A DNA stretch of 64,000 nucleotides from CAYPNF01 sp964411985 (GTDB lineage Bacteria > Verrucomicrobiota > Verrucomicrobiia > Limisphaerales > J093). Both the position numbers and the translations under genes were made by a program. A model generated the notes under the pieces. It saw only the letters and a program-made list of their open reading frames with translations. It did not search any database and had not been told where the DNA came from. The stretch lies in contig CAYPNF010000001.1 in NCBI GenBank assembly GCA_964411985.1, positions 62,001 to 126,000 of the forward strand, written 5' to 3'. Within the stretch, counting starts at the first letter, position 1; every line of letters starts with the position of its first letter. Below are positions 44,724 through 52,303 of this stretch, in pieces.

Positions 44724-45032
44724 CCTCCCGCCCGATCCAGTCAGGCGTAGTCCACTTCGCAAAAAGGCGAGGGGCTTGCCTTTCGCGCTACAGGATCCTT
44801 CGAGTGCGGTTACCCAAGCTTCGTGGGCCGCCTCGGAGGAGGAGGTGCTTTTGCCCTTCACCCAGTGTCAGCCCCGCTGGCTCGTGCGCTTCCAGATCCC
44901 GGACACAGCAGGAGCATTCGTTATTAGGCTTGTGATAATACCCTATATGTGAGATACTTCGCGGTATTGGGTTAGACCTGCGTAGAGATTCCAGGTCTGA
45001 AGGATCGGGCAAGCGACACTCACTCTACCATC
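44724..45032. other. 309-bp gap before the sulfatase cluster
   Basis: No gene was found. A weak stem AAAGGC/GCCTTT at about 44763-44783 may end the GH51 transcript. An extended -10-like TGTGATAAT at about 44932-44940 and the inverted repeat listed separately suggest that the cluster promoter and operator lie in the right half. Confidence 0.4.
44974..44998 (+). promoter_or_regulatory. Inverted repeat in the leader of the sulfatase cluster
   Basis: AGACCTG and CAGGTCT form a perfect 7-bp inverted repeat with 11 bases between, 34 bases upstream of the first ATG. AATACC/GGTATT forms a second, wider pair just before it. It is a candidate operator or leader hairpin for the whole run of genes. Confidence 0.4.
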
Positions 45033-45989
45033 ATGAGAACCGGACGGCCACTCCTCGCCGCCTTGTGCGGATGTGGAATCCTGCTGCAGATTTGTCTTCA
45101 AGGGGAAGAAGGTGGCAGTGGTCATTATCTGCCAGGCTCCATGTCCTCCTTTGTCGACGGCGTGCCCCCAAAGGAGACCTTCATCGTGCGCTACAACATG
45201 GTCTACTACGAAGGGGACATTGCCGCCAAAGAGCCGTTGCCCATCGCTGGAGTGCAGACGCTGGGGGCGGAGGCAAGTTCCTGGGCCCATGGCTTGAGCC
45301 TGCTATGGCGTCCCCCAGTGGATCTGGGCGTGCGCTGGAGCTACGCCATGAGCGCCACCATCCCGTTCGTATGGATGGATGTGTCCGCCAATGTCACGGC
45401 GGGACCGGGCACGGTGCGGCGTTCGAGCAGTGCCAATGGGCTGGGCGACCTCGTGCTCATGCCAGTCATGTTCAACTACAACATCAACTCGAACCTGAAT
45501 ACGAACTTCCGCGTGGGCGCCTATGCTCCTACGGGCGATTACGAAGTAGGGCGGCTCGCCAACACGAGCAAGAACTTCTGGACCATCGAGCCGACGGTGG
45601 GGCTCATGTATTTCGGGGTCAGGAACGGGATCGAGGCGTCGGTCTTTCTTGGTGCCGACTTCAATACTGAGAACCCGGACACCGACTACCAAAGCGGGAC
45701 GCAGGCTCATGTGGAGGGCACGCTTGCCCAGCACTTCCCATTGTTCCGCGGTCTAGCTGGCGTGGGGGTGAACGGCTTTTGGTATGAACAAGTCTCGGGC
45801 GACAGCGGCTCGGGCGCGGCGTTCGGAGACTTCAAGGCGCGCACGGCCGGACTAGGGCCGGTGCTTTCCCACGCGTTCAAAATCGGGAAGACGGAAATGA
45901 TCGCCGAGTTGAAGTGGCTGCATGAACTGGAAACCAAAAATCGGCTCAAAGGCGACACCGTCTGGTTCAAGCTTGTCGCCAAGTTCTGA
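45033..45989 (+). CDS. Phenol-MetA-type outer-membrane protein
   Basis: A 318-residue precursor of the Phenol_MetA_deg (SphA-like) outer-membrane barrel family. Family signs are GHYLPG after the signal peptide, GLGDLVLMPVMF, YAPTGDYEVGRL, NFWTIEPTVGLMYF and the last strand ending VWFKLVAKF. Characterised relatives sit in aromatic-compound degradation operons, where they are thought to let hydrophobic substrates cross the outer membrane. It is first in a plus-strand series that includes transporters, sulfatases and an amidase. The signal-peptide coding sequence is nearly identical to that of the DUF2092 gene downstream. Confidence 0.78.
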   Translation: MRTGRPLLAALCGCGILLQICLQGEEGGSGHYLPGSMSSFVDGVPPKETFIVRYNMVYYEGDIAAKEPLPIAGVQTLGAEASSWAHGLSLLWRPPVDLGVRWSYAMSATIPFVWMDVSANVTAGPGTVRRSSSANGLGDLVLMPVMFNYNINSNLNTNFRVGAYAPTGDYEVGRLANTSKNFWTIEPTVGLMYFGVRNGIEASVFLGADFNTENPDTDYQSGTQAHVEGTLAQHFPLFRGLAGVGVNGFWYEQVSGDSGSGAAFGDFKARTAGLGPVLSHAFKIGKTEMIAELKWLHELETKNRLKGDTVWFKLVAKF

Positions 45990-46105
45990 GGGGGGAACAG
46001 CGTATGAAGACCAGACGCACACCACTCTCCCCTCACGAAAGCAAACTTCACAGCATGCGACATACCAGCAACCCTCCGAAGACTGACAAGAACGGGAACA
46101 CAACT

Positions 46106-46858
46106 ATGAAGACCAAACATACCCTCCTTGCCGCCTTGTGCGGATTGACACTCGCCGCCACCGCAATGGCGGCCGACTCCACCGCCAACTCCGTGGACCC
46201 TGAAGCCGACCGCTGGTTAAGGGCGGCTTGCGACAAACTGGCAACCGCCAAGGCCTACACCTTCAAGGCCGAGGTGTGGACGGACGTTGTGGTGGAGGAC
46301 CACAAGATCACCACCACCAAGACGGTCGAGGCGCAGGTGCGCCGGCCCGATCGCGTTCACATGGAAACGCGCTCGCCGCGCTTCAGCCGCGGTTTCTGGT
46401 ATGACGGCAAGACGTTCACGCTGCTCGATCGTCCGAACAACCTCTACGGCTCCGTCGCGGTTTCGGGGACGATTGACCAGGTGCTGGACGTTGCCAACGA
46501 CCAATATGGCATCAACTTCCCGCTGGAGGACGTGCTGGTGAACGATCCTTACCCGAGCGCAAGCAAGGCGCTCAAGAGCGGCGTCGATCTGGGCAAGATC
46601 ACGATACTTGGCACGCCTTGCCACCACGTGGCCTTCAGCACCGAGCGGGTGGATTGGCAGCTCTGGATTCAGGACGGCCCGAACCCGCTGCCCCGCAAGC
46701 TCGTTATCACTTACAAGCAGGAGGAAGGTTCGCCGCAATACACCGCCATCTTCTCCGACTGGAATCTCAAGAGCAGCCTCTCCGACAAGACCTTCGTGTT
46801 CACGCCACCGAAGGGCGCGGCCAAAATTGAAATCCTGCCGGCCAAGACCGACGAATAA
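46106..46858 (+). CDS. DUF2092 exported protein
   Basis: A 250-residue protein with a clean signal peptide (MKTKHTLLAALCGL...AMA). The mature part has the DUF2092 pattern: ACDKLATAKAYTFKAEV, RRPDRVHMETRS, GFWYDGKTFTLLD and IDQVLDVANDQYGINFPLEDVLV. The family is periplasmic and probably has a LolA-like lipid-binding half-barrel; no function is proved. ATG 46106 is chosen. An in-frame ATG at 46004 begins a leader-like stretch, but what follows it is hydrophilic and unlike a signal. The gap to the DUF6515-like gene is 45 bases. Confidence 0.75.
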   Translation: MKTKHTLLAALCGLTLAATAMAADSTANSVDPEADRWLRAACDKLATAKAYTFKAEVWTDVVVEDHKITTTKTVEAQVRRPDRVHMETRSPRFSRGFWYDGKTFTLLDRPNNLYGSVAVSGTIDQVLDVANDQYGINFPLEDVLVNDPYPSASKALKSGVDLGKITILGTPCHHVAFSTERVDWQLWIQDGPNPLPRKLVITYKQEEGSPQYTAIFSDWNLKSSLSDKTFVFTPPKGAAKIEILPAKTDE

Positions 46859-46903
46859 ATGCACCGCCCCCCAACGCTCGGACCTTCAACGCAATCATTC
46901 AAT

Positions 46904-47521
46904 ATGAAAAATCAACAGCTCTCAGTTCGACAAGTGCGGCAGGTCTTTTTCGCCGTCCTCCTCACGCTCACGTTCGCTTTCCCGGCGTTCGGCGCGGACC
47001 GCAAAGGCGTTCGCTCCAGCAACCGCAGTCCGGCTCCGGCTGCGGGCAGAAACGCCAATGTCGGCGCCAACCGCAACGTGAACGTGAACCAGAATCGGAA
47101 CGTCAACGTCAACCAGAACGTCAACCGCAACGTGAATGTGAATCAGAACGTCAACGTGAATCGGCACGTGGACGTGGATGTGGATGTTCACGGGCACGGC
47201 CACTACCACAGTGGCGGCCACTTCTGGGGCGGCTTCGCGGCGGGATTGGTCATCGGTGCGGTCATCACCAGCCCGCCGCCCAATCCGCAGCCCGTCGTGA
47301 TCCAAAACACCACTTACATCGTGTCGGAGGGGGTCTATTACCAGCAGCAAGGCACCGGTTACGTGGTGGTGAATCCGCCGATCGGCGTGACCGTGCAGGC
47401 TGTGCCGCCGGGCGCCACGCAAGTCACCGTGAATGGCCAGGTCTATTTCCTGGCGAACGGCATCCACTACCAGCCTGTGATGCAGAACGGTGTGACCGTT
47501 TACACCACGGTGAAACTCTGA
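46904..47521 (+). CDS. DUF6515-like exported protein with Asn/Val repeats
   Basis: A 205-residue exported protein. The signal peptide ends at about residue 31 (FPAFGA). Residues from about 57 to 95 are tandem N-V/N-R-N-V-N-Q units, then HVDVDVDVHGHGHYHSGGH, a His-rich linker that could bind metal. A glycine-rich hydrophobic patch (GFAAGLVIGAVI) follows. The C-terminal part YYQQQGTGYVVVNPPIGV, PPGATQVTVNGQVYF resembles DUF6515. ATG 46904 was chosen for the signal; ATG 46859 lies in frame just after the previous stop. Its place in the cluster suggests an envelope role. Confidence 0.6.
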   Translation: MKNQQLSVRQVRQVFFAVLLTLTFAFPAFGADRKGVRSSNRSPAPAAGRNANVGANRNVNVNQNRNVNVNQNVNRNVNVNQNVNVNRHVDVDVDVHGHGHYHSGGHFWGGFAAGLVIGAVITSPPPNPQPVVIQNTTYIVSEGVYYQQQGTGYVVVNPPIGVTVQAVPPGATQVTVNGQVYFLANGIHYQPVMQNGVTVYTTVKL

Positions 47522-47529
47522 GCGGACGA

Positions 47530-48009
47530 ATGCTTCCTACGAACGGCGATCACCGCGGCAACTTTCTGAGCGGGCTTGCCGGCATTGCTGCCGGCTTAAG
47601 CCCGATGAAATCGTTCACATTCCTCGTCGCGCTCGGTGTGGCGGCGGTGGCGGGGTGGATCTGGTTCCAGCAGTCGGGAGACCCGCGCCCGCCCTTTCCA
47701 CGCTACGGCATCATCGCCGTTAGCTATGCCGGCGGCTTTCTCATTGGCCGTGTGTTCTGGAGAATCGTGAAGACGGCGGTCCTGGTTGCCGCCCTCTTGC
47801 TGGGAGGCCTGGGGGTGTTAAACTATGCCCGCGTGGACACTGCGAAAGCCAAGCAGGCAGTCACGGATAGCTCCACCTGGGTCCAGGCCCAAGTGAGCTG
47901 GGCCAAGGAATCCCTGCTTCATTTGTTGCCCTCGGGCGGCGCCGCGGGAGTGGGAGTATTCGCCGGCGCCCGGCGAAAACGCCGCGAATCTGAAAACGGG
48001 ACAAGCTGA
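47530..48009 (+). CDS. Small membrane protein of unknown family
   Basis: 159 residues if started at ATG 47530, or 134 from ATG 47605. Two hydrophobic segments are clear (SFTFLVALGVAAVAGWIWF; AVSYAGGFLIGRVF with IVKTAVLVAALLLGGLGVL), followed by an amphipathic helix (KAKQAVTDSSTWVQAQVSW) and a basic tail GARRKRRES. A 32-base hairpin lies exactly between the two possible starts; the upstream ATG has a GGACGA box just before it. I recognise no family. Gene order suggests envelope function along with its neighbours. Confidence 0.5.
   Translation: MLPTNGDHRGNFLSGLAGIAAGLSPMKSFTFLVALGVAAVAGWIWFQQSGDPRPPFPRYGIIAVSYAGGFLIGRVFWRIVKTAVLVAALLLGGLGVLNYARVDTAKAKQAVTDSSTWVQAQVSWAKESLLHLLPSGGAAGVGVFAGARRKRRESENGTS
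47572..47603 (+). promoter_or_regulatory. Strong hairpin at the start of the small membrane protein gene
   Basis: GGGCTT-GCCGGCA pairs with TGCCGGC-(TT)-AAGCCC: 13 base pairs with a two-base bulge and loop TTGC. It ends one base before ATG 47605 and would mask a ribosome-binding site there. It lacks a T-tract. Confidence 0.5.
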
Positions 48010-48078
48010 TCGGGAGAGCAGAATCGCAGTTTGGACGGACTTTAAGCACACGCATGGCCCCGGAACGCCACGCCGAAG

Positions 48079-48918
48079 ATGAAGTACTTGCAGCCAGCCG
48101 CAGTGTTCCTGCTGATGGTGTCCGTGGGCATGAGCATCAGCCTGCCACGGTTCATCGCCAATTGGCGGCGACTGACGCCGCGGAACTGGCTGAAGCTGCT
48201 GGCCGCCACATTCCTGCTGCCGCCCTTGCTCGCGCTGGCGCTGGGAGCCCTGTTGCCGCTGGGTCCCGCCGCCACCGCCGGGCTCTTCCTTGTGGCTGTG
48301 GCGCCGGGCGCACCGTTGATGACGCGCAGCGTGGCCAAGAGGGGCTTCGACATGCAGATGGCCGCGAGTTACCAGGTTTGGGGGGCTGTGCTGTCGCCGC
48401 TGCTGATTCCGCCGCTGGTGGCCGGCGGCGGCTGGTTGTATGGCCGGGAGATTTGGATTCCGCCGTTGGAGCTGCTCGCCGTGATTGCCGAGCAACAGTT
48501 CCTGCCTTTGGCTGTGGGAATGGTTCTCCTCCGGTTGGCGCCGGCCTGGTCCGAACGTCTGCGACAGCCACTGAATTTGGCCGGCAACGCCCTGCTGACC
48601 GCCGCCATCGTGGCGCTGCTTTTCAAACTCGGTCCCGCGCTCGCGCAAGCCAGCCCGTGGCTGGCGGTGGCGGTGCTGGCGCTGGCGACGGGTTGCCTCT
48701 TTGCGGTGCGCTTCGCCTTTCGCGCGGACAACTCCGCAGTCCAGACCTTGTCCATCAGCAACGTGAACCGACACGTGGGCCTGGCGTTGCTAATGTCTGG
48801 GCAGCATCTCCATGCCCAGCGCGCAGTGCCGGCCATTGCAGCTTACGCACTGTCCGCCGTGCTCGTGATGATGGTCTATGCGCGGCTTGCCGGGCGGAAG
48901 CCGCAGAAACCGACGTGA
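48079..48918 (+). CDS. Bile acid:sodium symporter-family-like transporter
   Basis: A 279-residue inner-membrane protein with eight or nine hydrophobic segments and no signal peptide. GMSISLPRF after the first helix, GLFLVAVAPGAPLMTRSVAKRG and SLSISNVNRH-like VQTLSISNVNRHVGLAL correspond to the conserved parts of the BASS/ACR3 superfamily (the PG/N-containing helices and the S-x-N-x-x-x-G-L segment). Relatives move bile acids, pyruvate or other organic anions with sodium. A choloylglycine hydrolase-family gene lies 5 kb downstream in the same series. The stop codon overlaps the beginning of an outer-membrane-protein relic. Confidence 0.65.
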   Translation: MKYLQPAAVFLLMVSVGMSISLPRFIANWRRLTPRNWLKLLAATFLLPPLLALALGALLPLGPAATAGLFLVAVAPGAPLMTRSVAKRGFDMQMAASYQVWGAVLSPLLIPPLVAGGGWLYGREIWIPPLELLAVIAEQQFLPLAVGMVLLRLAPAWSERLRQPLNLAGNALLTAAIVALLFKLGPALAQASPWLAVAVLALATGCLFAVRFAFRADNSAVQTLSISNVNRHVGLALLMSGQHLHAQRAVPAIAAYALSAVLVMMVYARLAGRKPQKPT

Positions 48919-49007
48919 GCGACGAAACGAAGTTGCTGCATGAGCTGGACACAACCAAACGACTTGAGGGAGACATCGTCTGGTTCAAGTTGCTCGCCAC
49001 ATTTTGA
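48918..49007 (+). pseudogene. Relic: last 29 codons of a Phenol-MetA-type outer-membrane protein gene
   Basis: In one frame this stretch reads ETKLLHELDTTKRL then GDIVWFKLLATF and a stop. Aligned without gaps with the last 29 codons of the gene at 45033-45989 it is identical at 18 of 29 residues by eye, with the stop at the same place. No start codon or earlier part of such a gene exists; the bases before it belong to the transporter gene in another frame. It is the truncated 3' end of a lost paralogue. Confidence 0.75.
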
Positions 49008-49020
49008 CCGAATCATCTCC

Positions 49021-49845
49021 ATGAAAACAAAACTCACACTCCTCCCCATTCTCTGCGCCGGACTGTTGTTCGCAGTGTCAGCGTTCGCCGGTGAAGAAAT
49101 CCCCGCCGACGCGAACCCAGCCAGCGACGCAGAGAAAGGGAGTCAGTCTTTGGGTCAAGCGGCAGAGGACCCCACAGCCTCGCTCATGTCAGCGCAACTC
49201 GCGGACTGGTATACCTCCAGGTTTCACGGCCTCGATGACGAAGACGCCAATACCGTGGTGCTTCGCTCCGCGATTCCATTCCAGACCGGCGATCTGAACC
49301 ACATCCTCCGCGCCACCATACCGTTCATCACCGACAGCCCCTTCTTGGATTCCGGGCTTTCGGACATGACGCTGTTCGATCTCATGGTTTTCGACCAGAG
49401 CTGGGGACGCTGGGGCGTCGGGCCGGTGGCCTTGCTACCCACCGGCGGCAGCAAACGTGGCGCGGAGCAATGGGCACTCGGGCCGGCCATCGGATTCACG
49501 GCGAAAAAGGGAAAGCTCCTCTGGGGTGCTTTCAACCAGAACCTCTTTAGCTACGCTGGTGACAACGACCGGACACCCGTCAACGCCAGTGTCCTCCAAC
49601 CCATCGTCAGCTACGGCCTCGGCCACGGCTGGTCGACCGGGGTTTCCGAGATGACTTTCACCTACGATTATGAGGCGGGCCGCTGGGCCAGCCTGCCACT
49701 CGGCGCGAAGTTTGCGAAGCTGGTGAAATTCGGCAAGCTACCCGTGCAGTTCAGTCTGCAATACGAGCACGACTTCGCCGATCAACGCGGCACACCGGAG
49801 GATACAATTCGCTTCGCCATGAAATTCCTCTTCCCCACACATTGA
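49021..49845 (+). CDS. Predicted outer-membrane beta-barrel protein
   Basis: A 274-residue precursor: signal peptide MKTKLTLLPILCAGLL...FAG, then a hydrophilic stretch and alternating strands (LNHILRATIPFIT, SDMTLFDLMVF, WGVGPVALLPTGGS, ALGPAIGFTAKKGKLLWGAFNQNLFSY, each a separate segment). GVGPVALLPTG and the general layout recall Phenol_MetA-type or transporter barrels. It ends IRFAMKFLFPTH, so the last residue is not Phe but FLF is close to the end. It lies 13 bases after the relic and 23 bases before a sulfatase. Confidence 0.6.
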   Translation: MKTKLTLLPILCAGLLFAVSAFAGEEIPADANPASDAEKGSQSLGQAAEDPTASLMSAQLADWYTSRFHGLDDEDANTVVLRSAIPFQTGDLNHILRATIPFITDSPFLDSGLSDMTLFDLMVFDQSWGRWGVGPVALLPTGGSKRGAEQWALGPAIGFTAKKGKLLWGAFNQNLFSYAGDNDRTPVNASVLQPIVSYGLGHGWSTGVSEMTFTYDYEAGRWASLPLGAKFAKLVKFGKLPVQFSLQYEHDFADQRGTPEDTIRFAMKFLFPTH

Positions 49846-49868
49846 GTTTTCGAACCGGCCCCATACTC

Positions 49869-52229
49869 ATGAAAACCAACTCCACGTTGACCGTCCTCAC
49901 CCTCGGGTTGGGTGCGCTATTCTCTCCCATCGCAGGCGCGCAGGAACTTCTGCCGTTCCCACCCACGCCGTCCGGTTCCACCGCAGGACTGACGATGCAG
50001 GACTCCATCCACAAGAAGCGCGTCGAGCCGAAGCGCCTGCCGGCGGACGCGCCGAACATCCTCATCGTCCTCATCGACGACGTGGGCCCGGCTACGCCCT
50101 CGACCTACGGCGGCGAGATCCATACACCCACGCTCGACCGGGTGGCGAAAATGGGCATCTCCTACAACCGCTTCCATTCCACCGCGATGTGCTCACCCAC
50201 GCGGGCCGCGCTGTTGACCGGGCGCAATCACACCCGCGTTGGCAACGGCCAGATCACGAATCTTGCGAACGATTGGGATGGCTTCAGCGGCAAGATCCCG
50301 AAGTCCTCGGCGACCGTGGCCGAGGTGCTGAAGGCTTACGGCTACAACACGGGAGCCTGGGGCAAGTGGCACAACACGCCCTCTGCGGAGACGACGTCCA
50401 AGGGGCCGTTCGACTACTGGCCAACGGGTTACGGGTTCGAATACTTCTACGGTTTCCTGGCCGGCGAGACCTCACAATACGAGCCGCACATGGTGCGCAA
50501 CACGACGGTGGTTAACCCCCATGAACTCCATCGCAAGGGATACCACGTGACCGAGGACATCGCCGAAGACGCCATCAAATGGTTGCGTGAGCAGCAGGCC
50601 TTCGGCCCGGACAAGCCGTTCTTAATGTATTGGGCCCCTGGCGCGTCGCACGGTCCGCATCAGGTGATGAAAGAGTGGGTGGACAAGTACAAAGGCAAGT
50701 TCGACGACGGCTGGGACAAGTATCGGGAACGCGCCTTCGCCCGGCAGAAGCAACTCGGCTGGATTCCGCAAAACGCGAAACTGACGCCGCAGCCGGAAAA
50801 CCTCGCGTCGTGGGATTCCATCCCCGAGGACGAGAAACCCTTCCAGCGCCGCTTGATGGAAGTCTTCGCCGGTTTCACCGAGCACGCGGACCACAATGTT
50901 GGCCGGGTGATTAATGAAATTGAGCGCCAGGGCAAGTTGGACAACACCCTGATCTTCTATATCTGGGGCGACAATGGGTCCTCGGCCGAAGGGCAAAACG
51001 GGACCATCAGCGAGTTGCTCGCCCAGAACGGCATTCCGACCACCATTAGCCAGCACCTCAAGGCGCTGAACGAACTCGGCGGACTTGATGCCCTCGGCGG
51101 ACCGAAGACCGACAATATGTATCACGCCGGCTGGGCCTGGGCCGGCAGCACGCCCTACAAGTCCACCAAACTGGTGGCGGCGCACTTTGGCGGCACGCGC
51201 CAGCCGATGGCTGTGTCGTGGCCAAAGGGCATCAAGGCCGATGCCACCCCGCGCCCGCAGTTCCATCACGTTGTCGATGTTGTCCCCACCATCTACGACA
51301 TTCTAAAAATCACCCCGCCCAGCGAAGTGAACGGCGTGCCGCAGGACTCCTTCGACGGTGTGAGCATGACCTACACGTTTGCTGATCCGAAGGCGAAGGG
51401 ACAACGCCTCACGCAGTTCTTCGACATCATGGCCAGCCGCGGCATCTATCATGACGGATGGTATGCTTGCGCGTTCGGACCGCGTTTTCCGTGGGTGCCC
51501 GGAATGCCGAAGGGCATCGAAACCTGGTCGCCCGAGAAGGACACTTGGGAGCTTTACAACCTCGAGGAGGACTGGAGCCAGGCCGACGACCTCGCCGCGA
51601 AGATGCCGGAAAAGCTCGAGCAGATGAAGAGCCTCTTCCTCGTCGAGTCCGCCAGGAACAAGAACCTGCCGATTGGCGGGGGGCTTTGGACCGGGCTTCA
51701 TCCGGAAGACTCACCTTCGACGCCTTATTCCGAATGGACCTTTAGCGGCGTGATCACCCGCATGCCGGAGTTCAACGCACCCAAACTTGGAGGCAAGTTC
51801 AGCAGCCTCGTCACCATGGAAGTCGGCGTGCCCGAGAAAGCCGAAGGCGTGCTTTACTCCCTGGGCGGTTTCTCCGGCGGATTAACCTGCTACGTGAAGG
51901 ACGGAGTGCTGTGCTACGAATACAATATGTTCGAGATTGAGCGCACGAAGCTTAAAGCGAAAGAAAAGCTGCCGGCGGGCAAGGTGAAGATCGAAGTCGA
52001 ATCGAAGCTCGCGAAGCCCGGCGCGCCGATGGACGTAACCCTGAAGGTGGACGGCAGAGTCGTGGCGTCGGGGCGGGTGCCGATCACTGTTCCGGGCTGG
52101 TTCACCGGCAACGACTGCCTGGACATCGGCAGCGACCTCGGCTCGCCTGTGTCCAATGACTACTTTGACCAGGCCCCGTTCGCCTTCAACGGCACCCTCG
52201 GCACGACGAAGATCACTCACCTGAAATGA
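49869..52229 (+). CDS. Exported arylsulfatase (first of two long paralogues)
   Basis: A 786-residue S1 sulfatase. The active-site motif CSPTR begins at Cys108 (conversion to formylglycine expected), followed by AALLTGR. Metal ligands are in NILIVLIDDVG and in WGDNGSSAEG. The signal peptide MKTNSTLTVLTLGLGALFS... places it in the periplasm or outside. The C-terminal 130 residues form a beta domain (VLYSLGGFSGGLTCYV; VTLKVDGRVVASGRV) shared with the third sulfatase, 3 kb downstream. No maturation enzyme (FGE or anSME) is in the window. The substrate is unknown; context suggests a sulfate ester of a small amphiphile. Confidence 0.92.
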   Translation: MKTNSTLTVLTLGLGALFSPIAGAQELLPFPPTPSGSTAGLTMQDSIHKKRVEPKRLPADAPNILIVLIDDVGPATPSTYGGEIHTPTLDRVAKMGISYNRFHSTAMCSPTRAALLTGRNHTRVGNGQITNLANDWDGFSGKIPKSSATVAEVLKAYGYNTGAWGKWHNTPSAETTSKGPFDYWPTGYGFEYFYGFLAGETSQYEPHMVRNTTVVNPHELHRKGYHVTEDIAEDAIKWLREQQAFGPDKPFLMYWAPGASHGPHQVMKEWVDKYKGKFDDGWDKYRERAFARQKQLGWIPQNAKLTPQPENLASWDSIPEDEKPFQRRLMEVFAGFTEHADHNVGRVINEIERQGKLDNTLIFYIWGDNGSSAEGQNGTISELLAQNGIPTTISQHLKALNELGGLDALGGPKTDNMYHAGWAWAGSTPYKSTKLVAAHFGGTRQPMAVSWPKGIKADATPRPQFHHVVDVVPTIYDILKITPPSEVNGVPQDSFDGVSMTYTFADPKAKGQRLTQFFDIMASRGIYHDGWYACAFGPRFPWVPGMPKGIETWSPEKDTWELYNLEEDWSQADDLAAKMPEKLEQMKSLFLVESARNKNLPIGGGLWTGLHPEDSPSTPYSEWTFSGVITRMPEFNAPKLGGKFSSLVTMEVGVPEKAEGVLYSLGGFSGGLTCYVKDGVLCYEYNMFEIERTKLKAKEKLPAGKVKIEVESKLAKPGAPMDVTLKVDGRVVASGRVPITVPGWFTGNDCLDIGSDLGSPVSNDYFDQAPFAFNGTLGTTKITHLK

Positions 52230-52303
52230 GATCTTCCAGCGGATCGAACCCATAGCACAGAGGGCGATTTCCTCAAGCAAATGAACCAAGTCGAAATGGT
52301 GTT

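Noticed and set aside
48054..49007. A 317-residue open frame over the transporter gene
   Set aside because: Its first 290 codons are the out-of-frame shadow of the transporter; only the last 29 are meaningful, as the relic listed.
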